Assembly (NCBI RefSeq): GCF_000689255.1
Contig: NZ_HG964446.1
Location: 3,392,734 to 3,456,733 of the forward strand
Origin: Mycobacterium triplex
GTDB taxonomy: Bacteria > Actinomycetota > Actinomycetes > Mycobacteriales > Mycobacteriaceae
DNA: 64,000 nt
Direction of reading: 5' to 3'
The notes below the pieces were generated by a model. It saw only the letters and a list, made by a program, of their open reading frames with translations. It was not told where the DNA came from and made no database searches. Made by a program: the position numbers and the translations under genes. Numbering within the stretch: the first letter of the stretch is position 1; each line of letters begins with the position of its first letter. This document shows, piece after piece, positions 23,912-34,677 of this stretch.

Positions 23912-24370
23912 TCAGATCAGACCCGTAGCATCGAAAACCCAGGACGTATCGGCAGCTGCCAGCGCCTCGAAGTGGTTCGGTGGCGCGAAGCTGACCAGGC
24001 TGTTCATGTCCCAGTAGTCTTTCCAGACCGCGATCTTGCCGTCGATGACTTTATGTACCGTGACGAATCTCAGCACACCCTGTTCACCCGAGCTGAACGT
24101 CCAAGTTTCGGAGTGTTCGTACATCACGTCGGTGCCGTTGGACAACAGGACACCGTCGTGGTTCTCGTAAGCCGCCAGGTGTTCGAGTCCCATTTTCAGT
24201 CGTTTCACCGTGTCTTCGGGACCGCGCGCCGACACGGCCGGCACCGGCATGTCGACGTAGAGGACGTCCTGCGCCAAGAACGTTTTCACCGCATCCCAAT
24301 CCCGCCGCGATAGCGCCTGCCACATCCCGAGTACGACATCTTCGACCGCGATCATAGAAACTTCTGTCAT
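23912..24370 (-). CDS. SnoaL/NTF2-like family protein (limonene-epoxide hydrolase-type fold)
   Basis: A 152-residue cone-fold protein. VLGMWQALSRRDWDAVKTFLAQDVLYVDMP forms the first helices and strand. ETWTFSSGEQGVLRFVTVHKVIDGKIAVWKDYWD is the C-terminal sheet typical of limonene-1,2-epoxide hydrolase relatives, whose final DYWD Asp is kept. The Arg of the family's catalytic pair is not evident (SNGTDV), so activity is uncertain. An internal start at ATG 24355 is also possible. It borders the lipoprotein array, and its normal codon use marks the return to core genome. Confidence 0.78.
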   Translation of the reverse strand: MTEVSMIAVEDVVLGMWQALSRRDWDAVKTFLAQDVLYVDMPVPAVSARGPEDTVKRLKMGLEHLAAYENHDGVLLSNGTDVMYEHSETWTFSSGEQGVLRFVTVHKVIDGKIAVWKDYWDMNSLVSFAPPNHFEALAAADTSWVFDATGLI

Positions 24371-24453
24371 AGCGGCAAATAAACTCGCTCGCCGCACGGG
24401 TGTCAACCACGCTGTCCAGGCGGATAGGACCGTTCGGCCGCTACCCGAGTCCT

Positions 24454-25776
24454 TTAAACGTCGACGGGAGCCATCGACCGCGCCCGGCCGAGCGCCACCG
24501 GCAGGCTCGACCATCCGCGCAGTACCCGGGTGTCCCGGCGCGTCCCGCTACCGGCCGCCCGCACGTCGGGGAACCGGTCGAAGAAGGCCCGCAGGCCGAC
24601 CTCGCCCTCGGCGCGGGCGAGTGCCGCGCCCAGGCAGAAGTGCCGGCCCCCGGAGAACGCGAGATGCCTTCCCGCATTGGCGCGTTCGATGTCGAAGCGG
24701 TGCGGATCGGGAAACACGGACGGATCCCGGTTGGCCGCGGCCAGATAAAGGAGCACCACGTCTCCGCGATTGACCGGCCTGCCCGCGAGCTCGACGTCGT
24801 TGACGGCCTTGCGCACGGTGAGCTGCACCGGCGAGTCGAGCCGCAGTATCTCTTCGACTGCGTTGGGCCACAGCTCGGGACGCTCGCGCAACGTCTCGAG
24901 ATGCTCGGGCGCATCGAGCAGCATGCGAATCCCGTTGCCCAACAGGTTCACCGTCGTTTCGAAGCCGGCAGCCAACACCAGCGCGGCAATCGCGGTGAGT
25001 TCGGTTTCATCCAGCCGTGTTTCGCTCACGCCGCTTTCGGCCGTCCGAATCAACTGACTCATCAAATCCTCACCGGGTGAGCGCCGGAGTTGCTGCAGGT
25101 GATCGACGAGCCAGGCGTTGAATCCGGCGATCCCTCGCTGCACCGTGCGGTATTGGCGCCACGGCAATCCGATGTCCAGACTCGGTGCGGCCAATTCGCC
25201 GAACTGCAGGACGCGCGGCCGGTCTCGCTCGGGCACCCCCAGGATGTCGCTGATGATGGCGACCGGAAGTTGCGAGCAGTACCGACCCACGACGTCCACG
25301 ACGCCGGACTCGTCGGCCAGCTCGTCCAAGAGCTTGGCCGCCGTTTCCTCGACTCGGTCACGCAGCGCGGCGACCGCCCGCGAGGTGAACACGGCCGACA
25401 CCGTCTTGCGGTAGCGGGTGTGATCCGGCGGCTCGGTCGCCAGCAACGAGGGTTCGCGCAGGGGATGCAGCAGATCGTCGCGGGCGCGGCGTTCCAGCCA
25501 TCGCACCGGACCCGGCAGATTCGATCCCAGCACCAGCACCCGGAAGTCGTCGGAGCGCAGCAGGCTGTGGATCACGCCGTGGTCGACGGCGAGATAACCG
25601 ACGCGGCTGCGCACCATGGGCCCCAGCGCGTGCAGTTCGTCGCAGAACGGCACCGGGTCCGCGGCCACCGCCGGGTCGGCGATCAGCCTGGCCTGCATAT
25701 CACCGCGACGAAGCCCGATGGACGCGACGCCCCGGATGAACCCGTGCATCGCAAGCCAGTGCAACCATTCCTTCAC
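24454..25776 (-). CDS. cyp140: Cytochrome P450 CYP140
   Basis: A 440-residue soluble P450, homologue of M. tuberculosis CYP140A1 (Rv1880c), sharing the opening LHWLAMHGFIRG. The I-helix oxygen-binding segment is LVLAAGFETTVNLLGNG, the K-helix ExxR is EEILRLDSP, and the haem Cys is in FSGGRHFCLGAALARAEGE. Physiological substrate is unknown. It is the first gene of a minus-strand run that continues with lppE, an SDR and an SRPBCC protein, the same order as Rv1880c-Rv1883c. Confidence 0.96.
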   Translation of the reverse strand: MKEWLHWLAMHGFIRGVASIGLRRGDMQARLIADPAVAADPVPFCDELHALGPMVRSRVGYLAVDHGVIHSLLRSDDFRVLVLGSNLPGPVRWLERRARDDLLHPLREPSLLATEPPDHTRYRKTVSAVFTSRAVAALRDRVEETAAKLLDELADESGVVDVVGRYCSQLPVAIISDILGVPERDRPRVLQFGELAAPSLDIGLPWRQYRTVQRGIAGFNAWLVDHLQQLRRSPGEDLMSQLIRTAESGVSETRLDETELTAIAALVLAAGFETTVNLLGNGIRMLLDAPEHLETLRERPELWPNAVEEILRLDSPVQLTVRKAVNDVELAGRPVNRGDVVLLYLAAANRDPSVFPDPHRFDIERANAGRHLAFSGGRHFCLGAALARAEGEVGLRAFFDRFPDVRAAGSGTRRDTRVLRGWSSLPVALGRARSMAPVDV

Positions 25777-25825
25777 AGCGTCTCCCGGGGCCGACAGGCT
25801 GACTTCGAAAAGCGTATGCCGGATC

Positions 25826-26242
25826 TCAGCACTCCGCGGTGATCTTGAAGTCCGTGGTGATGATCTTGTTGGGGTTGCTGCTGTTGATGCCGTAGGCGCT
25901 GCCGGTGATCGTGTATGCGTTGTTGGTCACGTCGACGTGCGCTTCGCCCACCCCGCCGTGCCAGAAGCTTCCGGTGAATCCGTCGACATTGCGGATCTTC
26001 ACGTATTGCGGGAGAGCGCGCGAGGCGCTGAGCAGCACCACGGCCTCGACATGGCCGTCGCGGTCGGGAATGTCGATGGTCCGGTAGGACTGCACCTGGC
26101 TGCACGCAGGAGGGCGAGCCGCATGGCTGGCGCCGCCGATGGTTAGGTGCGCGGCGGCTCGCGGTGTCGTCTGGGGCTCCGCGCAGCCCGCGATGCCGGC
26201 GGCCAGCACACCCGCGACCGCGATCAACCTGTACTGCACCAA
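25826..26242 (-). CDS. lppE: Lipoprotein LppE (LpqH/19-kDa family)
   Basis: A 138-residue exported lipoprotein. Signal peptide MVQYRLIAVAGVLAAG with lipobox IAGC (Cys20). The mature part follows the mycobacterial LpqH family: HLTIGGASHAARPPACSQVQSYRTI, then beta strands ending ITTDFKITAEC, with a conserved Cys pair likely to form a disulphide. LpqH-type lipoproteins sit in the envelope and signal through host TLR2. It matches Rv1881c by position and size. Confidence 0.92.
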   Translation of the reverse strand: MVQYRLIAVAGVLAAGIAGCAEPQTTPRAAAHLTIGGASHAARPPACSQVQSYRTIDIPDRDGHVEAVVLLSASRALPQYVKIRNVDGFTGSFWHGGVGEAHVDVTNNAYTITGSAYGINSSNPNKIITTDFKITAEC

Positions 26243-26252
26243 TTCGGCTCCT

Positions 26253-27086
26253 TTACTGCCGCTTCGCCGTCAGCCGGGGCAGCGATTTGGCGATGCGGCC
26301 TCGGACGAACTCGGGGCTCAGGCCCTTGAGCAGGTCGATGATGCGAATGCTCTGCGGCACGTACCAATGCAGCCGCTTGGGATGGTGGTAGGCCTGCCAG
26401 GCGGCCTCGGCCACGCTCGCCGCCGGCATCAGCCGCATCAAACCCTTCTTGGGCGCGTTGGCCCGCAGCTCGTCGGCGGTCATCGGCGCGCCGCCATCGT
26501 CGGAGCGGTTGGGCGTCGTGGTCAGGATCGCGGTGTCGATCAGGCCGGGCAGCACGTCCGCGACCCGGACCCCGTGGCGCTGCCATTCCACGCTCAGTGC
26601 TTCGGTCAATCCCTTGACCGCGTGCTTGGTCGATGAATAGACCGCTATGCGCGGCATCCCGTAGGTTGCCGACGACGACGACGTGGAGAACATCAGGCTG
26701 CCAGGAGTCTTCTTGAGATAGGGAAGCGCGCCGTAGGCGCCGGTCAGCACGGCTTTGTAGTTCACCTCGACGACGCGCATCGTCGCCTCGTAAGGTACGT
26801 CCTCGAACCAGCCGGACTCGCCGATCCCGGCGTTGTTCCACATCATGTCCAGGCCGCCGCCGGGATTGCCCGCGCAAAAGTCGGCCAGGGCCGCGTCCAG
26901 ATCCGCCTTGACCGTCACGTCGACGGGGCGCGTCCACAGCCGCTCGCCGCCAAGCTCCTGGTCGAGCGCCGTCAGGCCGTCGGCATTGCGATCCACCGCA
27001 CCGACCCGCCATCCGTTGGCGTGGAAGAGCCTGACTCCTTCACGGCCCATCCCACTGCCGGCGCCGGTGATGAAGACGGATTTCAC
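26253..27086 (-). CDS. Short-chain dehydrogenase/reductase
   Basis: A 277-residue NAD(P)-dependent oxidoreductase, homologue of Rv1882c. The Rossmann glycine motif is TGAGSGMG at residues 7-14, NNAG-type MWNNAGIG near residue 85, catalytic Ser in SLMFSTSSSSATYG, and the YxxxK pair in YSSTKHAVKG. The C-terminal PKRLHWYVPQSIRIIDLLKG helix is shared with lipid-linked mycobacterial SDRs. The start GTG 27086 directly follows the stop of the SRPBCC gene (TAG-GTG), so the two are strictly co-transcribed. Confidence 0.94.
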   Translation of the reverse strand: MKSVFITGAGSGMGREGVRLFHANGWRVGAVDRNADGLTALDQELGGERLWTRPVDVTVKADLDAALADFCAGNPGGGLDMMWNNAGIGESGWFEDVPYEATMRVVEVNYKAVLTGAYGALPYLKKTPGSLMFSTSSSSATYGMPRIAVYSSTKHAVKGLTEALSVEWQRHGVRVADVLPGLIDTAILTTTPNRSDDGGAPMTADELRANAPKKGLMRLMPAASVAEAAWQAYHHPKRLHWYVPQSIRIIDLLKGLSPEFVRGRIAKSLPRLTAKRQ

Positions 27087-27542
27087 CTATTCCGCCTCGA
27101 CCACATCTTTGATGCGGTTCAACGTCTTGGTCATATCACGCACGTTGCGGCGCTTGCGCAGAAAGCCGCCTAACAGCCAGTAGATGCCGAGCCACGGCGC
27201 GGGGCTGAGCCGGAATGACTCGGTCACGTCCGTACCGGCGCCCGACGGCGCCAGACGATAATGCCAGTTGTTGACCGGCTTGTCGCCGAGAAAGACCGCA
27301 AAGCCGAATTCCCGGCCGGGCTCACATGCGGTTACTTTGCAGGTCGTCCAATAAACCGGCCCGATCTCGTTTCTCTTGACATGCCCGCGGAATTTGGCAC
27401 CGAGGGCTGGGCCCGTCGCATCACCCAGCCACTCGGCTTCAAAAACCTCCGGCGAGAACTTTCCGGTATTGCGGACGTCTGAAATCAGGTTCCAGATCTT
27501 GTCCGCGGGTGCCGCCATATGTACTGTCGCCGAACCTTCCAT
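27087..27542 (-). CDS. SRPBCC family protein (Rv1883c-like)
   Basis: A 151-residue START-like protein starting MEGSATVHMAAPADKIWNLI. Motifs SDVRNTGKFSPEVFEAEW, GAKFRGHVKRNEIGPVYWTTCKV and the long C-terminal helix are those of Rv1883c. ATG 27542 is chosen from that homology; the in-frame extension upstream is not conserved and overlaps the rpfC side. It probably binds a lipid or polyketide-like ligand for the adjoining SDR. Confidence 0.92.
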   Translation of the reverse strand: MEGSATVHMAAPADKIWNLISDVRNTGKFSPEVFEAEWLGDATGPALGAKFRGHVKRNEIGPVYWTTCKVTACEPGREFGFAVFLGDKPVNNWHYRLAPSGAGTDVTESFRLSPAPWLGIYWLLGGFLRKRRNVRDMTKTLNRIKDVVEAE

Positions 27543-27597
27543 GGCCCGATCCAAACACATACCCGGGCGTGAACCTAGGCCGCGTTCGTTTTGATCA

Positions 27598-28008
27598 TCA
27601 GTGCGGGACGGCCGCCTGGATGAGGCCGTTGATGATCTCTTTGATGCCCTGCGCCGGGTGCGAGTACCACCCGATGGGAAGGCCGGACGCGGCGCCGCAC
27701 TTTGGCCAGGGCTCCACACCCTGGTCAGCGAAAAGCCGGTTGGCAACCGCGATTTGCTGCTCACGCGAGTTCGCGGCGGGATTGCCGACGCCGCCGTATT
27801 CTGCCCAGGTGGCCGGCTTGAATTGCAGCCCGCCGTAGGCGCCGTTTCCGGTGTTGGCGTGCCAGTTGCCGCCCGACTCGCACTGCGCGATCGCGTCCCA
27901 GTTGGGTGTGGGCGCCGCGCCGGCCTCGGCGGTCGCCGGGCCAAGCGTCGCCGCGATGAACCCGCCGACGACGGCGTACTTCACGAGAGGCTTCCCCAAG
28001 TTTCTCAT
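27598..28008 (-). CDS. rpfC: Resuscitation-promoting factor RpfC-like
   Basis: A 136-residue secreted muralytic protein. An N-terminal signal peptide ([14 protein letters not shown], cleavage near AEAGAAP) precedes the Rpf domain: [18 protein letters not shown] with the catalytic Glu, then [20 protein letters not shown] and [16 protein letters not shown]. Two Cys, in CESGG and PKCG, form the conserved disulphide. Rpf proteins cleave peptidoglycan and wake dormant cells. Start ATG 28008; a TTG three codons earlier is possible. Position equals Rv1884c, but the protein is shorter than that 176-residue relative. Confidence 0.94.
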   Translation of the reverse strand: MRNLGKPLVKYAVVGGFIAATLGPATAEAGAAPTPNWDAIAQCESGGNWHANTGNGAYGGLQFKPATWAEYGGVGNPAANSREQQIAVANRLFADQGVEPWPKCGAASGLPIGWYSHPAQGIKEIINGLIQAAVPH

Positions 28009-28139
28009 GTCAAGCAATTCGGCATGTGTGTAGAAAGCGTTACCGTTTTGATTGATTCACGAGATAAGAAATTTATGGCATTTCTATGGCAATGAAATCG
28101 GGATGTCACGCATGATTACGGCCTGCCGACGGCGGGAAG

Positions 28140-28712
28140 TTAAGCGCAATAAGACCGCGTCGCCAGCGCCAGGGCCTGCTGATAGAGCCGGTCTAACACG
28201 CGAGCACGGGTAACGGCGGCTCTCGTCGCGACTAGCAGCGGGGCGCATCCCGGCGAGTGCAGGAGGTCCCAGTGGACCACCATCTGGTTCAGCATCGTCT
28301 GGTTGAGGCCGTCGATCGTCGACCGTGACACCGACAGCTCGGGCGCATTTGCGGGCGCGCTCGACGGGTCGAGCTTCCATTGCGCGAACCGGGTGTGCTC
28401 GATCGCTTCGGTGGCATTGATCTGGTCGCCGAATACCCGGGTGACGTAGTCCGGGTCGATGTGTTCGCCGACGGCGTCGGCGCTCAACTTGGCCAGTTGT
28501 TGCTGCACGCGATCGGGATCCTCGATGGCAGCGTGCGCATTCCATTTGTAGGCGGCCACCGCCTCGGCGACCTGCAATCGCTGCGCGGCGGCATCGACCA
28601 GCTCGGTCAGCGCGCCGGTGTCGGCTCGTGCCGGCGCTACCAGCAGCGTGGCGGCCGGCAGCGCGGTGAGAAATGCCCTTAACGCGCTACTGCGCCTGAC
28701 GATTGTCGTCAA
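28140..28712 (-). CDS. Secreted chorismate mutase (AroQ-gamma)
   Basis: A 190-residue periplasmic/secreted enzyme converting chorismate to prephenate, homologue of Rv1885c. Signal peptide [21 protein letters not shown], mature start [19 protein letters not shown]. The helical AroQ core shows [24 protein letters not shown] with active-site Lys/Arg positions and [22 protein letters not shown]. Two Cys near the C-terminus ([13 protein letters not shown]) form the disulphide typical of the secreted type. Why mycobacteria export this activity is unknown. It lies between rpfC and fbpB, as in M. tuberculosis. Confidence 0.94.
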   Translation of the reverse strand: MTTIVRRSSALRAFLTALPAATLLVAPARADTGALTELVDAAAQRLQVAEAVAAYKWNAHAAIEDPDRVQQQLAKLSADAVGEHIDPDYVTRVFGDQINATEAIEHTRFAQWKLDPSSAPANAPELSVSRSTIDGLNQTMLNQMVVHWDLLHSPGCAPLLVATRAAVTRARVLDRLYQQALALATRSYCA

Positions 28713-28744
28713 GCGCAGTAGCGAAGTCCCGCCGGCCCCGGCGA

Positions 28745-30367
<1,623 letters not shown>

Positions 30368-31471
30368 GTGCGAATTTTGGACACGGTACTAGGGCTATCA
30401 CTGACGCCGACCACCTTCGGATGGGTCCTTGCCGAGGGACACGGCGCAGACGGCACCATCCTGGACCACCAGGAAACGGCTCTCTACGCCGAGGACGGCG
30501 TAGCCGCCGTGAGTACCGCGGAGCAGGTGGCACAAGAGGTCTTGCGGGTAGACGCGCAGACCAACGCCAGCGATCATCATCTGCGCGTCGTCGGGGTGAC
30601 CTGGAACGACGAGGCGGCCGCCCAGGCCGCGCTGCTGTTGGAGGCATTGACCGACGCCGGGTTCGACAACGTGGTGCCGGTTCGCTTGCTTGAGGCTGTC
30701 GAGACTTTGGCGCAGACGATCGCACCCGTCATCGGATACGAGCAGACCGCGGTCTGCGTGCTCGAACATGACTACGCGACGGTCGTCATGGTCGACACGC
30801 ACGATGGTGACACCCAGACGGTCGTCAAGCGCATCAGCGGCGGCTTCGACGGGCTGCGTTCCTGGCTGACCGGAATGTTCGACCGCAGCGGCTGGCGTCC
30901 GGGCGGCGTGGTCGTCGTCGGCGCCGACAGCGACATCGACGGATTCTCCTGGCAGCTCGAAAAGGCTTTGCCGGTACCGGTCTTCGCACAGACCATGGCC
31001 CAGGTGACGGTCGCGCGTGGCGCGGCGCTGACGGCGGCCCGCAGCACCGACTTCACCGACGAGGAACTGATCCCTCGGGTCAGCGAGCCCGCAGCCGCCC
31101 CGTCGCCACGGCGGCCCGGACATTTGTCCTACGCGGGGGCCGTGACCGCGTTGGCCGCCGGTGCGATCACGTTCGTCTCGTCGCTGGCGGTTGCCGTGGG
31201 GATCCAGCTCGCTCCCGACGCGGGACACGCCCGGAGTAAGCATGTCGAGCACGCCCAGACACCGCAGATCGCCGAAGCCCGGACACCGGAGGTAGCACCA
31301 CCGGCGGCCGAGCCACGGTCGGCCGCCACCGGCGAACCGGTTTCGAATGCCGGCGCACCGGAACAGAGCGCTCCGACCGAGCAGCAGCCCGACCCGAACG
31401 GTCCGCAACCGTACTTGACGAGAGTGCTCGAACACATCCCCGGCGACCCGACGACGCCGACGCAGCCTTGA
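30368..31471 (+). CDS. DUF7159-type mycobacterial membrane protein
   Basis: A 367-residue protein, GTG start at 30368, homologue of Rv1887 by position. Residues 1-245 form a soluble domain beginning ILDTVLGLSLTPTTFGWVLAE with an actin/hexokinase-like feel (GYEQTAVCVLEHDYATVVMVD, ISGGFDGLRSWL, VVVVGADSDIDGFSW). One membrane span follows (AVTALAAGAITFVSSLAVAVGI), then a Pro/Ala/Glu-rich, presumably disordered extracytoplasmic tail. The family is common in mycobacteria and of unknown function. Confidence 0.82.
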   Translation: MRILDTVLGLSLTPTTFGWVLAEGHGADGTILDHQETALYAEDGVAAVSTAEQVAQEVLRVDAQTNASDHHLRVVGVTWNDEAAAQAALLLEALTDAGFDNVVPVRLLEAVETLAQTIAPVIGYEQTAVCVLEHDYATVVMVDTHDGDTQTVVKRISGGFDGLRSWLTGMFDRSGWRPGGVVVVGADSDIDGFSWQLEKALPVPVFAQTMAQVTVARGAALTAARSTDFTDEELIPRVSEPAAAPSPRRPGHLSYAGAVTALAAGAITFVSSLAVAVGIQLAPDAGHARSKHVEHAQTPQIAEARTPEVAPPAAEPRSAATGEPVSNAGAPEQSAPTEQQPDPNGPQPYLTRVLEHIPGDPTTPTQP

Positions 31472-31492
31472 GCGACTGGAACGCCCCGCTGT

Positions 31493-32422
31493 CTAGGACT
31501 GCTTGATCGCGGTGCAGTAGTACGTGCCGTCGGCCAAACTGCCTGCGCTCGCAGGTATTTCAGGTAGGCCGTTGGCCGCGAACAATTCGTTGAGCGTCTT
31601 GGCTTCCGTCTGCCAGCCGTGCCGACCCAGATATGCGGCAACGTCGTTGCGCTCGACGTCGTAGCGCAGGTCGGCGAGTTCCACGTCGAATCCGTGTGCG
31701 CGCCAGCGTTCGCCGGCGATCGCAATCAAATCCGGCGCCGGCTCACCGTTTTCGTCCGGCTTGTTGCCGAAGATCTCGGCAGCAAGCCGACTTCCGGCGG
31801 AGCTGAGTCCGGTGATGTTGTCCAGCAAGCGATCCTGCGCATCCGGCGGCAGGAACGCAAGCAGCCCCTCGGCGATCCATGCGCTGGGCGCCGAAGCATC
31901 AAAGCCCTTTTCGCGCAACGCCGTTGGCCAATCTTGCCGCAGGTCGATCGGCACCGCGCGCAGGTCCGCCGTCGGCTGCGCACCCAGATCTGCCAGCGTG
32001 GAGTTCTTGAACTGGATCACATCGGGCTGGTCGATCTCGAACACCGTGACCCCGGCCGGCCAAGACAGCCGAAACGCCCGCGCATCCAGTCCCGACGCCA
32101 GGATCACCGCCTGGCGGATGCCCGCGTCCATCGCATCCCGGAAAAACGCATCGAAGTACGGCGTCCGGACACTCATCAGGTCGGCCATTCGCTGCAACCC
32201 CCACGCCTCGTCGGGGGAGTCGATATCAGCGGCGTTGATATCCCCGTTGACCCAACGCGCGAGGAATTCGATTCCCACCGCCCGCACCAGCGGCTCGGCG
32301 AAGGGATCGTGGATCAGCGGCTTCTCGGCCTTCGTGGCGACGGCCCGGCCGGCGGCCACCATGGTGGCGGTCGCACCGACGCTGGTCGCCAGGTCCCACG
32401 AATCATCTTCTGTACGAGGCAT
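31493..32422 (-). CDS. S-adenosylmethionine-dependent methyltransferase (TIGR00027 / leucine carboxyl methyltransferase family)
   Basis: A 309-residue class I methyltransferase of the family expanded in mycobacteria. The N-terminus has DSWDLATSVGATATMVAAGRA. SAM-binding elements are QAVILASGLDARAFRLSWPAGVTVFEIDQPDVIQFK, and later IAEGLLAFLPPDAQDRLLDNIT. Substrate is unknown. It occupies the place of the broken Rv1888A/Rv1889c fragments in M. tuberculosis (from memory) but is intact here. It is followed on the same strand by no close gene; YceI lies upstream. Confidence 0.92.
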   Translation of the reverse strand: MPRTEDDSWDLATSVGATATMVAAGRAVATKAEKPLIHDPFAEPLVRAVGIEFLARWVNGDINAADIDSPDEAWGLQRMADLMSVRTPYFDAFFRDAMDAGIRQAVILASGLDARAFRLSWPAGVTVFEIDQPDVIQFKNSTLADLGAQPTADLRAVPIDLRQDWPTALREKGFDASAPSAWIAEGLLAFLPPDAQDRLLDNITGLSSAGSRLAAEIFGNKPDENGEPAPDLIAIAGERWRAHGFDVELADLRYDVERNDVAAYLGRHGWQTEAKTLNELFAANGLPEIPASAGSLADGTYYCTAIKQS

Positions 32423-32513
32423 TTTGTTCCCTTCCGATGGGCCAATAGATACTTAGCGGCGTTAATGAATCCTGATCGAGGATACCCGCGCCGACGAGTA
32501 CTGCCAGTGGAGA

Positions 32514-33062
32514 TCAATCGTCCTTGGCGTGAACCGCGGTGAAAGACAGCGCCACCTCATCTGCGACCTGCACCGAGCCCATCAGCAGCGAGTACGGCTT
32601 GATGCCGTACTCGGATTGACGAACCGTGGACTCGGCGGACAGTTGCCAGGAATCACCGAGATCTTCTGTGTGCAAGTCGATTACGTGCTCGCGCTGTTTC
32701 CCCCGAATCTGAAGTGCGCCGCTCAGACGGTAGCCGTTTTCGCTTTCTTCGATGCCGTCGGCGGCGAAGCGGATTTTCGGGAAGCGATCGGCACCCAACG
32801 AGCTCAACGCGTTGGAGCGCACCAGCGCTTTCTCGGGACCCGACAGCCCTTTGACGCCACCCTGGCTGCCGACCACCTCGAACGAGTCCACCTCGACCGC
32901 GAGTTCGACTGCGGCCGGATGCGTGCCGGCCCATCGCACGGTGGCCTGCCAGCGTGTCATCGCGATCGTGAGGCGATGGCCCATCCGCGCGGCCCGGCCC
33001 TTGACGCCGGTACGAAGAAGCAGTTCGCCGTCGGCGGCGTCCAGGGTCCACACGTCGGTCAC
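32514..33062 (-). CDS. YceI-like family protein
   Basis: A 182-residue lipocalin-like beta-barrel of the YceI family, which binds polyisoprenoid-type lipids. Family features are WTLDAADGELLLRTGVKGRAARMGHRL at the N-terminus, AAVELAVEVDSFEV, FPKIRFAADGIEE, GALQIRGKQREHVIDL and QSEYGIKPYSLLMGSVQVADEV. There is no signal peptide, so it is cytosolic. It corresponds to Rv1890c by position. It starts 36 bases after the CYP125-like gene ends, suggesting joint transcription. Confidence 0.9.
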   Translation of the reverse strand: MTDVWTLDAADGELLLRTGVKGRAARMGHRLTIAMTRWQATVRWAGTHPAAVELAVEVDSFEVVGSQGGVKGLSGPEKALVRSNALSSLGADRFPKIRFAADGIEESENGYRLSGALQIRGKQREHVIDLHTEDLGDSWQLSAESTVRQSEYGIKPYSLLMGSVQVADEVALSFTAVHAKDD

Positions 33063-33098
33063 AGACCGACTGTATTCACGATTCCTTGAAACCTGGTC

Positions 33099-34379
33099 TC
33101 AGTGGGCGACAGGACACTTTCCGTTGGTTTGGTAGTCCACCTGCCAGTGCTTGATTCCGTTGAGCCAGCCGGACCGCAACCGCTGCGGCTTACCGGCGGA
33201 CTTCATATCGGGCATGGCGTCGGCGATCGCGTTGAACATCAGGTCGATCGTCATGCGAGCCAGGTTGGCCCCGATGCAGTAGTGCGCCCCGGTGCCGCCG
33301 AATCCCACGTGCGGATTGGGGTTGCGCAGGATGTTGAACGCGAACGGGTCGTCGAACACGTCCTCGTCGAAATTCGCTGAGCGGTAAACCATTACCACCC
33401 GCTGCCCCTTTTTGATCTGCACTCCGGACAGCTCGTAGTCCTGTAGGGCGGTGCGCTGGAACGAGGTGACCGGGGTGGCCCAGCGGACGATCTCGTCGGC
33501 GGTGGTGGCCGGGCGTTCGGCCTTGTACAGCTCCCACTGATCGGGGAAGTCGGTGAAGGCCATCATGCCCTGGGTGATGGAGTTTCTGGTGGTCTCGTTG
33601 CCGGCCACCGCCAGCAGGATGACGAAGAAGCCGAACTCGTCGTCGGAGAGCTTGTGCCCGTCGATGTCGGCCTCGATCAGTTTGGTGACGATGTCTTCGC
33701 CGGGGTTTTGCGCGCGGTCGGCGGCCAACTGCATCGCGTAGGTGATCAGTTCGACCGAGGCGCCCATCGCGTCGTTGCGGGCGAATTCGGGATCCTGGTC
33801 ACCGACCATCTCGTTGGACCAGTGAAACAGCTTCATCCGGTCCTCCTGCGGTACCCCGAGCAGCCCGGCGATGGCCTGCAGCGGAAGCTCGCACGAGACC
33901 TGCTCGACAAAGTCGCCGGAACCCTCGGCAGCAGCCGTCGCGACGATCTGGCGGGCACGCACGTTGAGATCGTCGCGCAATCGCTCGACGGCACGGGGAG
34001 TGAAACCCCGGGAGATGATCTTGCGCAGCCGGGTGTGCTGCGGTGCGTCCATGTTGAGCAACACGAACTTGCCCGTTTCCCGCTGCTGTTGGACGGTGCC
34101 GTCCTTGTAGCGCGGCAGCGCGGTGTTCTCCAGGCTGGAGAACACGTCGCTGCGCAACGAAACCTCTTTGACGTCCTTGTGCTTGGACACCACCCAGAAG
34201 CCGCCGTCATCGAATCCGCCGCAGCCGTCGGCCTGCTCGTTCCACCAGATCGGCGCGGTGCGCCGCAACTCGGCCAGTTCCTCCACCGGCAATCGCTCGG
34301 CGTGGATGTCCGGATCGGTGAAATCGAAGCCCGGAGGCAGATTCGGGATCGGCTTGGTGGTCGTCTCGTTAGTTGACAA
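33099..34379 (-). CDS. CYP125-family cytochrome P450 (steroid C26/C27 hydroxylase type)
   Basis: A 426-residue P450 closely resembling CYP125A1 (Rv3545c): PNLPPGFDFTDPDIHAERLPVEE, FVLLNMDAPQHTRLRKIISRGF, LPLQAIAGLLGVPQEDR, I-helix FFVILLAVAGNETTRNS, haem-binding FGGTGAHYCIGANLARM and the C-terminal CPVAH. CYP125 oxidises the cholesterol side chain at C26/27. It lies outside the usual cholesterol cluster, so it is probably an extra paralogue rather than the principal CYP125A1. An imperfect KstR-like box is found about 105 bases upstream. Confidence 0.92.
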   Translation of the reverse strand: MSTNETTTKPIPNLPPGFDFTDPDIHAERLPVEELAELRRTAPIWWNEQADGCGGFDDGGFWVVSKHKDVKEVSLRSDVFSSLENTALPRYKDGTVQQQRETGKFVLLNMDAPQHTRLRKIISRGFTPRAVERLRDDLNVRARQIVATAAAEGSGDFVEQVSCELPLQAIAGLLGVPQEDRMKLFHWSNEMVGDQDPEFARNDAMGASVELITYAMQLAADRAQNPGEDIVTKLIEADIDGHKLSDDEFGFFVILLAVAGNETTRNSITQGMMAFTDFPDQWELYKAERPATTADEIVRWATPVTSFQRTALQDYELSGVQIKKGQRVVMVYRSANFDEDVFDDPFAFNILRNPNPHVGFGGTGAHYCIGANLARMTIDLMFNAIADAMPDMKSAGKPQRLRSGWLNGIKHWQVDYQTNGKCPVAH

Positions 34380-34483
34380 GGCCCACTCCTCGATACGAAG
34401 TCTTCTAGTCGTATGTCTTGTGCCAAATAAACCACTGCAACACCACCGTTGGGAAGGACTGACACAACATCGACCGACCGAAT

Positions 34484-34497
34484 TGCAACATGTTCAG
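34484..34497. promoter_or_regulatory. Imperfect KstR-like box in the CYP125-like divergent promoter
   Basis: TGCAACATGTTCAG matches TnnAACnnGTTnnA except for the last base (G for A). It lies in the 298-base divergent region between the CYP125-like gene (start 34379) and the secreted-protein gene at 34678. CYP125A1 is a classic KstR target, so the near-match is worth noting, but half-site symmetry is incomplete. Nothing else clear is present in 34380-34677. Confidence 0.35.
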
Positions 34498-34677
34498 CAT
34501 CGATGAGTGTTGGCGGCGCCGTCCGGGCGCCGGACGGCACGGGGCGGACCCCCGGCGGCGGATTCAACGACGGCGGTCGGTTGCCCCGGCCTTGTGGCCT
34601 GGACCACAATCGATATGCTTTTGTCCAGGTCACCGCGCACTACAGGCGGGTGGCGGCAACGGAAGGGTGGGAGGCGC

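Noticed and set aside
23907..23926. ACGGGTC-AGATCA-GACCCGT as terminator of the SnoaL-like gene
   Set aside because: The right arm lies inside the coding end and the stop codon overlaps the hairpin; only a weak candidate without a T-run.
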